A DNA stretch of 64,000 nt from Dryocosmus kuriphilus (lineage: Eukaryota > Arthropoda > Insecta > Hymenoptera > Cynipidae): assembly GCA_038277395.1 (NCBI GenBank), contig CM076191.1:178296552-178360551 (forward strand), in the 5' to 3' direction. Position numbers and translations under genes: made by a program. This document shows positions 1-10,697 of the stretch, piece after piece. A model generated the notes under the pieces. That model did not search any database. It worked only from the letters and a program-made list of their open reading frames with translations, and was not told the origin of the DNA. Numbering within the stretch: position 1 is the first letter of the stretch; each line of letters opens with the position of its first letter.

Positions 1-1
1 C

Positions 2-751
2 GGGAAACTCCAACCGCTTCTTCGACTAGGAGCGATCGAAGAAAGCGTGGGATCCAAACGACTTCATATTCGCGATCCAGGTTCGGGCTTGGTTTTCTTA
101 ATCGATACGGGATCAGACGTCTCACTCATACCGGTAAAATCGATCAATACTAAATTCATTAGACCTTGCAATTTAGCATTATATGCCGCAAATAACTCTC
201 GTATTAAAACTTTCGGCACCTGCTCCGTTAGAGTCGATTTGGGTCTGCGTAGGAACATGTTATGGAGTTTTTTTGCGACGGAGACCTCGCAACCTATCAT
301 TGGTGCGGATTTTCTGGCGCACTTTGAGCTCGTGCCGTTCTTGCACAGCCTATTTTTGGTCGACACATCCACTGAGCGGAGAGCTAAGGGTTTTTTAAGA
401 ACCTCCACGTTACATGGAGTAAGTTCAATTAACAGAAGCGACAAATTTCAAAATTTACTGATCGATTTTCCCGAATTGACATCTAAACAACCAGTTTCTG
501 GTCCTCTTGTGGGTAACGTCTGCCATCGTATCATAACAACCGGTCCCCCGGTTTCTCAACGAGCCAGAAGGCTGCCCCCCGAAAAACTCTTGATCGCGAA
601 GAGAATCATTTTGGATTTAGTCAAGAAGGGCATTTGCCGCCCATCCAAAAGCCCTTGGGCTGCTCCTATCCACATGGTCAGGAAGAAGACGGGGCGACTG
701 GCGAGTCTGCGGCGATTACCGCTTACTAAATTCTATCACAGTGCCGGATAA
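2..751 (+). pseudogene. Gypsy 1 pol, aspartic protease and start of RT
   Basis: This frame is open from the window edge, so the true start is upstream; the Met at 47 is internal. The protease active-site motif DTGSDVSLIP lies about 20 residues after that Met, and the protease end IIGADFLAHF lies near residue 90. The linker leads into RT with the conserved SPWAAPIHMVRKK segment. Just after it, near 690-700, a single-base loss changes the frame, and translation stops at 749-751 in a non-homologous tail. Protease and RT homology are visible directly. The identification as a degenerate pol gene is secure. Confidence 0.9.
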
Positions 752-1226
752 ATATCCAGTGCCACACATGTTTGATTTCACGTCTCTACTTCACGGCAAT
801 AAATTTTTTTCAAAACTTGACCTATTTCAAGCTTATCACCAGATTCCCATAGCGGAGGAAGACATTCCCAAATCAGCAATCATAACACCTTTCGGTTTAT
901 ACGAATACACAGCCATGACTTTTGGCTTTTGTAACGCGGGTCAGATATTTCAGAGATACATAAATTCCGCTATCGGCGACCTTGAGTTTGCCTTTGTGTA
1001 TATCGACGATGTCCTTGTTGCGTCACCTGACGAGGAGACGCACCGAGATCATCTTCGTACCATTTTCAAACGCCTGAGCGAGTACAGGCTTAGACTGAAT
1101 CTGGAAAAACGTGTCTTTGGTAAGTCTGAATTGGAATTTTTGGGATACAACATAAACGCTCAGGGATGCAAACCTTCACCCGAAAAAGTGAAGGCAATTT
1201 TAAATTTCGCAAAACCAAAACCATAG
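741..1226 (+). pseudogene. Gypsy 1 pol, reverse transcriptase core
   Basis: This frame carries the RT palm: FSKLDLFQAYHQIPI with the first catalytic Asp, the TPFGLYEYTAMTFGFCNA segment, and FVYIDDVL, the YxDD box with both Asp retained. It ends with the FLGYNI motif of Ty3/Gypsy RTs. It joins the preceding frame after the frameshift near 690-700. It is broken again near 1215-1225, in a run of alternating A and C where a one-base indel puts the rest of pol in another frame. The catalytic residues are intact, so the inactivation comes from the indels. Confidence 0.92.
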
Positions 1227-2095
1227 TGGGGATGAGACGATTCTTGGGAATGCTAAATTTCTATCGACGATCTATTCCGCACGCTGCCGGAACTCAGGCC
1301 GTTTTAAGCAATTACATACATAACTCAAAAAAGAACGACAGACGCCCAATCATTTGGACTCCGGAAGCGGAATTCGCGCTTGATAAAGCCAAAAAGGACT
1401 TAGCAAATGCAGCACTTCTTGTGCATCCTTCTTATCGCACGAAAACCCGTCTGGTCACAGACGCCTCGAGTTCAGGAATGGGTGCGTCTCTCGAACAAAA
1501 ATTAGACGGAATCTGGCAACCACTCGCATTTTTTTCAAAAAAATTCACTAAACCTCAACTTATTTACAGCGCGTACGATCGCGAACTTCAAGCAATTTTT
1601 GACGCCGTTAAACATTTTAAATACTTTTTAGAAGGGCGAAATTTCGAAATAGTCACCGACCACAAACCTTTAATTCATATGTTTCAACAAAAAGCGGAAA
1701 AGGCATCAGCCCGACAGCAGCGGCATATTTCTTATATCTCGCAGTTCACTACCAATATAAAATATTTGCCAGGTCCGGAAAACCTGGTAGCAGATTCACT
1801 TTCGCGGGTTGATTCCGTCAGGATGCCCATCAACTTTAGTTTAGCCGAATTGGCTGAAGCACAAGCAAACGATGAGGAACTCACACAGCTTATCCTTGAT
1901 CCCAAATGCTCGCTTAATTTTCAAAAAATTCGATGGGGTGATGGCCACACTCCGTTGACGTGTGATTTGTTAGGCGAAGCTTTAAGGCCGTACATTCCAA
2001 AAACTTTACGGCGACGTGTTTTTGAACTCTTCCATAATCCAGCACATCCGGGTGCGAAAATTACACATCGATGTATCGACAAGAAATACGTCTAG
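1166..2095 (+). pseudogene. Gypsy 1 pol, RT end, RNase H and integrase zinc region
   Basis: The homologous part begins near 1217 with the RRFLGMLNFYRR motif at the RT end. RNase H follows: the first Asp in LVTDASSSGMGA, the Glu in YDRELQAIFDAVKHF, and TDHKPL. After the tether comes the His pair of the integrase zinc region, HNPAHPGAKITH. The frame stops at TAG 2093-2095. The next frame resumes in phase seven bases later, so this is a point-mutation stop inside pol rather than the end of a gene. The stop lies between the His pair and the Cys pair of the zinc domain. Confidence 0.92.
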
Positions 2096-2101
2096 CCTCG
2101 T

Positions 2102-3091
2102 ATGCGTAGAGACATCGTCGACTGGTGCAAAGGCTGTTTGCCTTGTCAACAGTCGAAGGTGACTCGAAACAACCATACGACCCCGGAACATTTCACAGCA
2201 CCGGACGCTCGTTTCAAGCATGTCCACATGGACATTGTGGGCCCTCTTCCAGCTAGCGACGATTTTCGTTACTGTCTGACGATGATCGACCGTTTTTCAT
2301 GTTGGCCTGAGGCCGTCCCACTCAAGGATATCGAGGCGCAGACTATTGTCTCCGCATTTTTCGATAACTGGGTTTCTAGATTCGGTTCTTCTGAGACTCT
2401 CACTACTGATCAGTGTAGTCAATTTTCATCTGCTATTTTCAGGGCTTTGCTTCAGCTGATCGGTTGTCAGCGGATTCAAACTACCGCATTCCACCCCGCG
2501 TCTAACGGTATGATTGAACGATGGCACCGTTCATTAAAAGCGGCGATCATGTGCCACAATGACCGACAATGGTCAAGAACTTTATCTACCGTGCTACTAG
2601 GCTTAAAGACTAACGTGCTCGATGTCGGCGCCTCGCCGGCCGAGTTCCTTTACGGGACCGTTTTACGCATACCGGGCGAGTTTGTTTTACCGGAGGATTT
2701 CGCTCCAAACCCTCAAATATTTATTGAGGAGTTTCGCGAACATATGAGAAAACTCAAACCGATCCCGGTGGAGCACAGATGCAAGAGGAAACCGTTCGTT
2801 TTCAAAAACTTATTGACGTGCACTCATGTCTTTATTAAAGATCACGTCAAAAAGGCCCTGGAGGAGCGTCCTTACAAAGGACCCTTCAAAATTATCAATA
2901 GAACTTCTGACAGAGTTTTCGAGATCGACGTGAACGGCACGCCGAAGCAAGTCTCGATCGAAAATCTTAAACCTGCGCACTTTTTACGCGAGGATTTAGA
3001 TACTATAGTTACTAATAACGAATCTAGTCCAGGTCAGGCGCCACCTGCTCTTAGAATTTATCCAAAAAAGAAAGTAACTTTTAATATTTAA
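2102..3091 (+). pseudogene. Gypsy 1 pol, integrase catalytic core and C-terminus
   Basis: It opens with the Cys pair of the zinc domain (CKGCLPC). The DDE core follows: HMDIVGPLP with the first Asp, LTTDQCSQF with the second, and SNGMIERWHRSLKAA with the Glu. The C-terminal part (near KKALEERPYKGPFKII and VSIENLKPAHF) is the usual small beta-rich tail of Ty3/Gypsy integrases. The catalytic residues are all present. It is in the same phase as the preceding frame, separated only by the stop at 2093-2095. There is no env-like frame after it. Confidence 0.92.
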
Positions 3092-3580
3092 CATGTATTA
3101 ACACCGATTTTGGAAGTTTTCATTGCATTATATCCAATATCTTAAAGATTGACTATTCCAAATCGGACATCGTTTTTATTCCATATAGGGTACCAAATTT
3201 AATTTAAGAAGCTTTAATGTAGAAAAATAGGTTATAGCGTAAAAGAATGTACATAGTAAACCTAACTAATTTTAAGATAGAAAACAGCTGTGATTAGGTA
3301 GCAACTAAGAGAGAAATTTTATACACTTTTTTAAATTGACAATAACCCTCGGACCGAGAGTGTTACGCAAGCACTTAGGAAATAAAACGACTGACTATCC
3401 TTTCCAAGTCATAAAAATCATTCATATTGTTATAAACTTATACAAATGTGCTATATTTCGAATAACTATATTATAAATTTGACTGAGGTAATCTTTCGAT
3501 ACACTAAATACCCATACTTGTGCGACGCAACGAGCATGTCACTTTTTTTTGTTTTTTAAAAAAAATCGTAAGGGGAGTAC
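3092..3580 (+). other. Gypsy 1 3' untranslated spacer and polypurine tract
   Basis: There is no reading frame of note. The stretch is AT-rich and ends in a purine run (AAGGGGAG, about 3570-3577) just before the putative LTR start. That matches the plus-strand primer position of LTR elements. The exact primer boundary is an inference. Confidence 0.55.
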
Positions 3581-3934
3581 TGTGGGGGTTAGACACAGGC
3601 TCATTGCGCGAGAGACCTTCCATCTCCAATACTGCATGTTCCATGACCGAACTGTTCGCCCACGGTCACGCGCACGACGTCACGTCCGACTACGTATTTC
3701 CGCCCTCACCGATCTAACTTGTCGGCGGCAGTATTCGCCATGTCTCCGACACTTCTCTCCGGGCACACGACCTGCTCGGTCGTTACCGATTCACGCTCTG
3801 TACTTAAAGTCGTCGTCATGCTGTAGCGTCATATGGAATAAACAGTTACTTGACCATATAATCCGCCTAAGTTTATTAGTAGTGAGTCGAGCCATTTCCC
3901 GCAACAGGCAGACTATGGAGTCAGGCAGATTACA
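3581..3934 (+). repeat. Gypsy 1 putative 3' LTR
   Basis: It starts TGTGGGGG directly after the purine tract and contains a polyadenylation signal AATAAA at 3837-3842. A plausible end is TTACA at 3934, giving the TG..CA form. The second gypsy element in this window has an LTR with a very similar start (TGTGGAGACC) and end (ATTACA). The 5' LTR is not in the window, so the borders cannot be fixed by self-comparison; a CA at 3974 is an alternative end. Confidence 0.6.
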
Positions 3935-4920
3935 ATAATCAAATCGCACGAGTGGGAACAACTCGACTTCTACAAAGCAGCAGTTCCCCGCCAAGCCCTT
4001 CACCCCGCAAAGATATCCATAAGCAATCAGCGCGGTTTCAAATATAATATTTGAAATTGATATTTTGCTGAAAATTAGAAATTTGTTATGAGTATTTCGT
4101 ATTACTTTATGATGTTATTTTGATAATTTTATAGTTTATCATGAATATACCCCGAAGAATAAAGTTTTGTTTCAATAAAACATTTTTTTTTTTAATGAAA
4201 AGTAAATATAATTGTCAAACCTTTTTACGTATAATATATAAAACATTGTTAATTCACTTAAAAATTATTTAATAATATTTATATAATAAGTGTAAGATAC
4301 ATAATATTATTAACTGTTGCATTTTATGTTTTATACATAATTACGTTTGCACGGTAGGCCACCTTCTCTTGTAGCTTTATTAATTAATTTTGTTTAAATT
4401 TAAAATTGTTAAGTTAAAAATTGAGACTACTGCGGGAGTTTGCGGCATAACACATTTCATACCGACTTCTAAGTCATAGTATTTTTTATTTTTTCAATAC
4501 CTGTTCTATAAAATGAAAATAGATGAAAGCAGGTAATTGTAGGTTTTTTCTAATTTTCTAATTGTAAATATTTAGAACTCTTTTCCTTGGTAATGCAAAA
4601 AATAAAATGCGTTTGAGCAAAGATATTTTGAGTCTGAAAGCAAAGTCGATGAGCTATAATTACTTAGAAATTATTACTTTTTGCCCAGAGTTCTTATAAA
4701 TCTTAATCTTATTATTACAAAATCCTTATTAATATTGAAATTTTTTTAAATTTATAAATACGAAATATTTACTGCTGAGCCTACATCTTTATAAAGAGAA
4801 AATACCTAATTGGCGAAAAAATGAGAAAAAACGAATAACCCGCTCTCGCAAAACGAAAAACAATCGCGTTATTCTGCATTGTCAACGACAGCAGATATAT
4901 GGTGCAGCAGCCATGCAATG
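3935..4920. other. AT-rich non-coding stretch
   Basis: No gene is seen. The sequence is AT-rich with long A/T runs and no clear repeat borders. The first about 90 bases may still belong to the LTR or its flank. Confidence 0.5.
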
Positions 4921-4921
4921 G

Positions 4922-4931
4922 TTATAAAAAG
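4922..4931 (+). promoter_or_regulatory. TATA-like box upstream of THAP exon
   Basis: TTATAAAAAG lies about 55 bases upstream of the ATG at 4982, a reasonable distance for a core promoter with a short leader. The assignment rests only on motif and position. Confidence 0.35.
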
Positions 4932-4981
4932 GCAAAAATAAGTCATCATAGCCATTTTTTAAGTGCAAAGCGTGAGTAAAA

Positions 4982-5114
4982 ATGTCAAAAGTGTCATCAG
5001 TGAATCGCTGCGCATACAAGGGACGTACGAAAATCAGAACTGATGATGGCCTGATCCTCTTCTGTTTTCCAAAGAAAAGCGACCCGAGATTTGAGGAGTG
5101 GTGCGATCATGCCG
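4982..5114 (+). CDS. THAP-type first coding exon (orphan)
   Basis: ATG at 4982 begins a 44-codon frame that ends in phase 1 at a strong 5' splice site (GCCG then GTAAGT at 5115). It resembles the first exon of the minus-strand THAP gene at 9644-9515: both have MS..., an early RC, then the segment LILFCFPKK or VTLFCLPKK, then a Trp-Cys near the end, and both stop at the same splice phase. THAP domains bind DNA through a C2CH zinc finger; the FxFP-like box and early Cys are visible. The second Cys of the usual pair is missing here (CAYKGR). I found no downstream exon on this strand before the convergent minus-strand gene, so it may be a partial gene or a relic. Confidence 0.5.
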
Positions 5115-6437
5115 GTAAGTTCTTTTACATTGTTATTATTTTTGCTAAATTCTAAGTATTAAAGACCTATATTTTTTCGATTTGTCAAGTTAAAAAAAAC
5201 ACCCTATATACGAAATACGAGTTGACCAGGATCCAATTTTGAAACGAATATTTCAAAATTGAAATTCAAAGTTTTTACTTAAAACTTCAAAATTTTAAAT
5301 AAAATACTATTGCAGAAATTTTTGAAAAATTGACTCAGTCATGTGAAAAGCACAAAATTTCCGTATCATAATTCAATTATTTTCTTGGTGCGCGGGGCTC
5401 CCGAAGTTGCGGGGAAACACGAAGTTGCGCGGAGCTCGGGGCTTAAGCCCCTAGCAAGCCCCTACCTAGATCCGTCACTGAGTATGAATAAGTTTATTTT
5501 TTACTGTCAGGTAACTGTCGGATGTATCGAATTATAGAATTAATTTTTCATGTACATTAAAAAAAAAAAAACATTTTCTGTAAAACTGAAGTGCAAGATA
5601 TAAAATTTAAGAAATTTTGTTTAGATATTCATACTTAATCTTAATCAGATTTATAGAGGAGGTCGTAACAAACTTCCATTTATTCTATAAGATTCATGCT
5701 TTGGTCTACCGCCTCTCCTCATTTTATATTTCTCACTTTAATTATTAATAAATATTTAAAATATATTGCTGATTGTTTCTTTCGTTCCACACGTGGATTA
5801 GGTTATGTTCTGAAACCAAAGATATTTTACCTAGATTCGGCGAGGGTCAAGAGTGGGGACGTTTTTGTAGTGGGGATGCTACCGCTTTAGCCCATATCGA
5901 GGTGCTGCCCTCTTCATCATTTCATCGTTTCCATGGCAACCGCGTCAAATCGCGTGAATACGTCATCGCTTATTATGAGAGCTGACCTTTAAACGAGCCA
6001 AAAGGCGCAAAAGGCTATCCACATTTGGTTTCTGCAAATTTAAAACATCTTTGGTTTCTGTTATAAAAATAGCGAATATAAGAAATCGGCTGTGAAGAAA
6101 TTCGAGAATTATTTAATTTTCCAATGTTTTCCAAAATTTAATATGTCCGAGTATAAATATTTTAATTCTAATTAATAATAATAAATTATTTTCGCGACTT
6201 TAAAATTTAAATTACGTTTCGCATCAGCTGTTTAAAAAATTTTTTAATTTCCTATTTTAATGAAACCTAAAAAATAAAAATCCCCTGTTATTGAAGATTT
6301 CTCGACGCTAAAAATTAATATTTTAAAGATTGCAAGTGATAATGCAAATGAAAGATTAAAATAATGAAATTAAAATTAAAGGAATAAAATAAAAGGGAAA
6401 TTAGTACTGATGTAAGATTGTTTTTTCAATATGAACC
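5115..6437. other. Non-coding; contains a TE-end remnant
   Basis: There is no supported gene. Around 5437-5490, a GC-rich piece reading GGGGCTTAAGCCCC followed by CTAGATCCGTCACTGAG resembles, in reverse orientation, the (G)n..GGATCCGCCACTG transposon end seen near 44190-44214. An X-box lies at 5927. The rest is AT-rich. Confidence 0.4.
5901..5940 (+). promoter_or_regulatory. X-box (RFX-type) with upstream TGCCCTCT
   Basis: GTTTCCATGGCAAC at 5927-5940 is a near-perfect RFX X-box inverted repeat. It is preceded by TTTCATC and, at 5904-5912, by TGCTGCCCT. The same composite block occurs at 12716-12758. Function is inferred from the motif alone. Confidence 0.4.
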
Positions 6438-6552
6438 TTTATTAGACAATGAGTATACATAATTATATACATTATTATATTACTCGATTATTATTAAGTA
6501 AATCAGGTAATTAATTAAACATGCATTAATTAATTAGATACTTATTAAGTAA

Positions 6553-9500
6553 TTAGAAATGCATTACATTTTTTAATTTGCGCGAAGATTTGGGATCCTC
6601 CATTGAATTGCTTTTTCGCTTGTTGGTCCCTCTCATCCTTTTTTCAGCAGCATTATCATTTCGCTTTTGAATTTCGGCTGCCTTTGCTTCTCTACTATCA
6701 ATTGTGCAAACTCGATACAATTTTCCTTTAAACAAGCATCTCATTGCAAAGAGTCGATGTTCGTAGCAAGCGTCAGATTCTGCGAGCCAGTCAGGATATA
6801 CTAAACTGATGTCGCGAATGGCTACTTTTTCGATTGTCTCTCTGACTTTAGCTTGATGACGTACTTGCTTAATGATCCTCTCAAACGAAAGCAAATTCCC
6901 TGTTACGATCTCGCGAAATTTCACAGAAGGTTTCTTCAAAAGGGTTACTTTATACGAAGATTTACTTTCGTATTCGCGACATTCGATGTAAGTATCATCA
7001 ACATCTCCTGCGTTTTCTGGAGCCTTCAACAGAACTTCAAAACATCGATCACAATTCCATTTCTTGGTTGTTACATGTGCTGCATAGTCAGCGAAATAAG
7101 AAATCGAGCTACCTTCATAGGTACCGCTGCAAATCATCGCCCTCCATTGAACCGCAGATGGATCAATTCCTAAAAATGAAATTTTAACTATAATTTCAAT
7201 CCCAATACACAAATTTAAAAGATTTAAATTAAAGGATTAAAAAAATATGAAAAATAATTCAGGATTTTAAATTTTTTAAATATACAAGTTATAATTCCTT
7301 GTCTAATTTTAAGACATAAGTTTCATAAAATTCCTTAAAGTCCCTTTTATCATTCTTGAAAATGTTGTTGGTAAAATTTCTTCAGATTTTGAAACATCAT
7401 CACTTAATATTCCTTCAAATTACAACAATTACAAAAATACAACAAATACAAAAATCACAACAATTATCAGAATTAAAAATCTTTTAATTTCAATTTTAAT
7501 GCACAAAATTTATTCTTTTCATTTTACTATAAAAGAATAAAATTTTAGATTTTTTTGCTCTGTACTCATAATTCTGTTTAAAACATGAGTATACCTATAC
7601 AGAGCGAAAAAATATCTAATTATAATATTTATCAAGTAAAATAAAGAAATCAAATTTATTGATTAGAACTTTGATCTAACACCCTTAAGGCTGTTGGCCG
7701 AGGTGTCGAAAAATAGGTTAGAAATGTGTTGTCGCCTTAATTCCTATTCAATTCCATCTGTTTTCGTACATACGACTTATGTATTTTAAAGAGACACTTT
7801 GCAAAAAAATTTCCTCAACCCGGAAGGGGTTCACGGTTGTATGAGGTGCGCTTAGTATACAGTTTCCCGAAAAAAGTCAAAATATCTGTGCTAAAATACG
7901 ATAATGGAAAAGTGTTGAAATGAGGGGAAGTAGAGAAAGAGTTCCAATGGTTTTCCATTATCGTATTTTAGCACAGATATTTTTACTTTTTTCGGAAAAC
8001 TGTATACTAAGCGCACCTCATACAACCGTGAACCCTTTCCGGGTTGAGGAAATTTTTTTGTAAAGTGTCTCTTTAAAATACATAAGTCGTATATACGAAA
8101 ACAGATGGAATTGAATAGGAATTAAGGCGACAGCACAGTTTTTTGACACCTCGGCCAGCAGCCTTAAGGCTGTTGGCCGAGGTGTCGAAAAATAGGTTAG
8201 AAATGTGTTGTCGCCTTAATTCCTATTCAATTCCATCTGTTTTCGTATATACGACTTATGTATTTTAAAGAGACACTTTGCAAAAAAATTTCCTCATCCC
8301 GGAAGGGGTTCACGGTTGTATGAGGTGCGCTTAGTATACAGTTTCCCGAAAAAAGTAAAAATATCTGTGCTAAAATACGATAATGGAAAAGTGTTGAAAT
8401 GAGGGGAAGTAGAGAAAGAGTTCCTATGGTTTTCCATTATCGTATTTTAGCACAGATATTTTTACTTTTTTCGGAAAACTGTATACTAAGCGCACCTCAT
8501 ACAACCGTGAACCCCTTCTGGGTTGAGGAAATTTTTTTGCAAAGTGTCTCTTTAAAATACATAAGTCGTATATACGAAAACAGATGGAATTGAATAGGAA
8601 TTAAGGCGACAGCACAGTTTTTTGAAACCTCGGCCAGCAGCCTTAAGAAAAACACAAATTCCACTCTGGTGATATTTTTTTAGTACAAAGGCCAAAAAAA
8701 GGTCTAGAAAAAGTCAACCAGTTCTGAGGAATTGATACTGGAAATAGAAAGCTGGTCGTATGTTTTTTTTTTATTTTGGATGTTGATTAAAAATTGATTT
8801 TTAATATAAATAAAAAACTGAAAAATGGTTTTGTAGACCATTGCGGGATAGCCACTGAGAGTTATACCTAAACAAATCCTTTGGTAAGCAGGATGTATTT
8901 GAATAAGATATTTTTTCCGAGAATTTTACATTGTCGGGAATTTTCCAGTGTCGGAAAATGTTAATTTCGGGGTTTTTATAAACTGCTGGTAGTTTTATAA
9001 TTTCGAGAATTTTATTTTTCGGTAATTATTTATTCGAGCATTTTATAGTGTCGGGAATTTTATTTTTTGGGAATTTTCTGTCGTCTCTTAGGTTTTTGAT
9101 TTGATTTTTAATTTGGGACGACTGAAAATTTTCAAAAAGTAAAATTGCCGACACTGTAAAATGCCCGAATAAATAATTACCGAAAAATTAAATTTCCGAC
9201 ATTATAAAATTAGCGACACTAAAAAATTCCCGAAAATGGAAATTTACGGAAAAGATCTCTAAAAATATTTGAAAAATATTTAGAAAATACCGAATAATTA
9301 AAAAAATGATTTCAAATGACCTTTAATTGACTTCAAGGTTAAAATTTACCGATGACTTTGGTACATACTTGAACGTAGAATTTCCCGCTCTTTCTGAATC
9401 CGGTGTCAAAAGAGGGTATTTCCATTTAAAAAATCACATTTAAGATTATTGGGGAAGTTAATAATTTTTCAAATTCAGTGGAGACGCACTAATGATTTTT

Positions 9501-9644
9501 ATTTATTTACTCACCTGCATTTTGACACCATACATAAAATTTTTCACTGCCTTTCTTTGGTAAACAGAATAAAGTAACACCAGCAACTCGTCGTTTGTTT
9601 ACACAGTCAATGTAACCACACCGATCGGTAGCACTTCCGGACAT
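6553..9644 (-). CDS. THAP-domain-like gene, two exons
   Basis: Exon 1 is complement(9515..9644): ATG, C9 and C14 (CGYIDC), then VTLFCLPKK and a Trp-Cys, ending in phase 1 at GTGAGT. Exon 2 is complement(6553..7169), starting after TTTTTAG in matching phase. The product is 248 residues with no internal stop. Exon 2 carries a Cys (AMICSG), a CDRC pair and a basic, lysine-rich C-terminus. An AATAAA lies 110 bases downstream (complement 6438-6443). THAP proteins are DNA-binding zinc-finger proteins; here only the N-terminal half of the finger is convincing, and the CxxxH side is not clear. The 2.3-kb intron is filled with transposons. It could be a domesticated gene or an accessory gene of a lost transposon. 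Confidence 0.6.
7689..8163. mobile_element. TTAA-flanked foldback element, copy A (475 bp)
   Basis: The element is flanked by TTAA at 7685-7688 and 8164-8167. It starts GGCTGTTGGCCGAGG and ends with the complement CCTCGGCCAGCAGCC. The two halves are inverted arms of about 235 bp that meet near 7930 around a short unique centre, so the strand can fold into a long hairpin. TTAA duplication is typical of the piggyBac superfamily; there is no coding capacity, so a non-autonomous piggyBac-like foldback MITE is inferred. It sits in the intron of the THAP gene. Confidence 0.85.
8168..8642. mobile_element. TTAA-flanked foldback element, copy B (475 bp)
   Basis: It is a second copy of the same element and the same length, head to tail with copy A and sharing the TTAA at 8164-8167. 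The right TTAA is at 8643-8646. The sequence differs from copy A by scattered substitutions only. The arms are inverted as in copy A. Confidence 0.85.
8928..9252. repeat. Foldback repeat with GTGTCGGGAATTTT motifs
   Basis: Two imperfect inverted arms meet near 9098-9112. Matching segments include TTTTTCGGTAATTATTTATT on the left (from about 9024) and its complement on the right (about 9168-9188), and several AGTGTCGGRAATTTT-type motifs. There is no coding capacity and no clear target duplication. It lies in the same intron as the TTAA elements. Confidence 0.7.
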
Positions 9645-10497
9645 TGTTTTATCCTATATTATTACTTCAAAGCACTTTTTAAATGTGGTAACAATAGTTC
9701 ACTACAGTAAACTATTAATTAAGCTCAAGTTCGAGGCAAAAATAGTTTCCAATCACTTAAATACCAAACGCTTTAATCTCACTACAATTAGGAAGTACAG
9801 CCTGGCTTACATTATAATACTAAAATGTTTTTAAATCTTAATGTATATATATAATATCTAATACATATACATATTTATATAAATAAAAATTAAATGTTAA
9901 TACGTACCTGATTGCAAAAAATAATTTTGCTTAAATATTTTCGTTGACTTTTAATTGTTTCAGTAATATTACTAATTAATTAATTAGCTGAATATTACAC
10001 TTAGGTATTTTTTTAGTTTTCTGTCTTGTAAATAGAAATATGAAAATAGAGTATATTTTTTTGCATAAAAAGGATTCTTTAAATTTTTTGAAATGTTTAT
10101 ATACGTAAAAATTCCAAGTATCCTTTTTATTTATATTTTTTAAGTTTTCATAAGTTTTCTTAATAAAAATATAAAGATACAATTTCAATGGTAGAATTTT
10201 CAATCAATATTTTCAATTACTTTTATTTTATTTTTTATTATTATTGATTTATATACAACCAACCAACAGTAAAGTTTGCTATACAATGGTAAAGTCATCC
10301 CATCCTTTCTAGATATAGATTTTATACAGAATTATCTTTTATATATTTTCAGTGACTTGTTCATTCTTTATTAATAGAACACTATATTTTACTAAGAATA
10401 TTTTCAAATGGGAAAAAGTTACTTTCAGTTCTCAAGAATAAATAAATAATCCATAATAATTATAAAGTTTCAAATTCCCGCTCGAAAAAAGCAGAGT
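9645..10497. other. AT-rich upstream region of the THAP gene
   Basis: No gene is supported. It holds the presumed promoter side of the minus-strand THAP gene (9645-9800), then AT-rich sequence with no clear borders. Confidence 0.45.
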
Positions 10498-10689
10498 TTA
10501 TTGCGCCACCTCGTGGCATGTGGTCAAAATAATGCGCTTAAACATAGAGGCATTGCCGAATTTAGCCGAAGCGTACCGAAACAATCGGTAACGCCGCCCT
10601 CGCGGCATGTGGCCTAACTAGACCCTAGCCGCATCTATTTATATAAAATATCTTTGCTGAAACGACGTAAATTACGTAGCCAACTAAAG
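10498..10689. other. GC-richer block with paired GCGCCACCT-type motifs
   Basis: GCGCCACCTCGTGGCATGTG near 10501 and CGCCGCCCTCGCGGCATGTG near 10591 are two related copies about 90 bases apart. Their core (GCGCCACCT) matches the insect CTCF-type motif AGGTGGCGC on the other strand. An AGCCGCATCTATT segment near 10629 has its inverted counterpart just right of the neighbouring element, near 12648. Confidence 0.35.
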
Positions 10690-10697
10690 ATGCGTAT

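Larger units (their letters stand above)
1..3934 (+). mobile_element. Ty3/Gypsy LTR retrotransposon 1, 5' end outside window, degenerate
   Basis: The pol domains run in Ty3/Gypsy order: protease, reverse transcriptase, RNase H, integrase with an HHCC zinc region. A non-coding spacer and a putative 3' LTR follow. The reading frame is open at the first base of the window, so gag and the 5' LTR lie upstream. Two frameshifts and one in-frame stop interrupt pol, so this copy cannot make a full polyprotein. RNase H before integrase, and integrase last, separate it from Ty1/Copia. The clade within Ty3/Gypsy is not determined. Confidence 0.93.

Noticed and set aside
8399..8593. Identical-looking 64-codon frames in TTAA elements (also at 41591)
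   Set aside because: They span the fold centre and inverted arms of a non-coding foldback element; similarity is due to the repeat.
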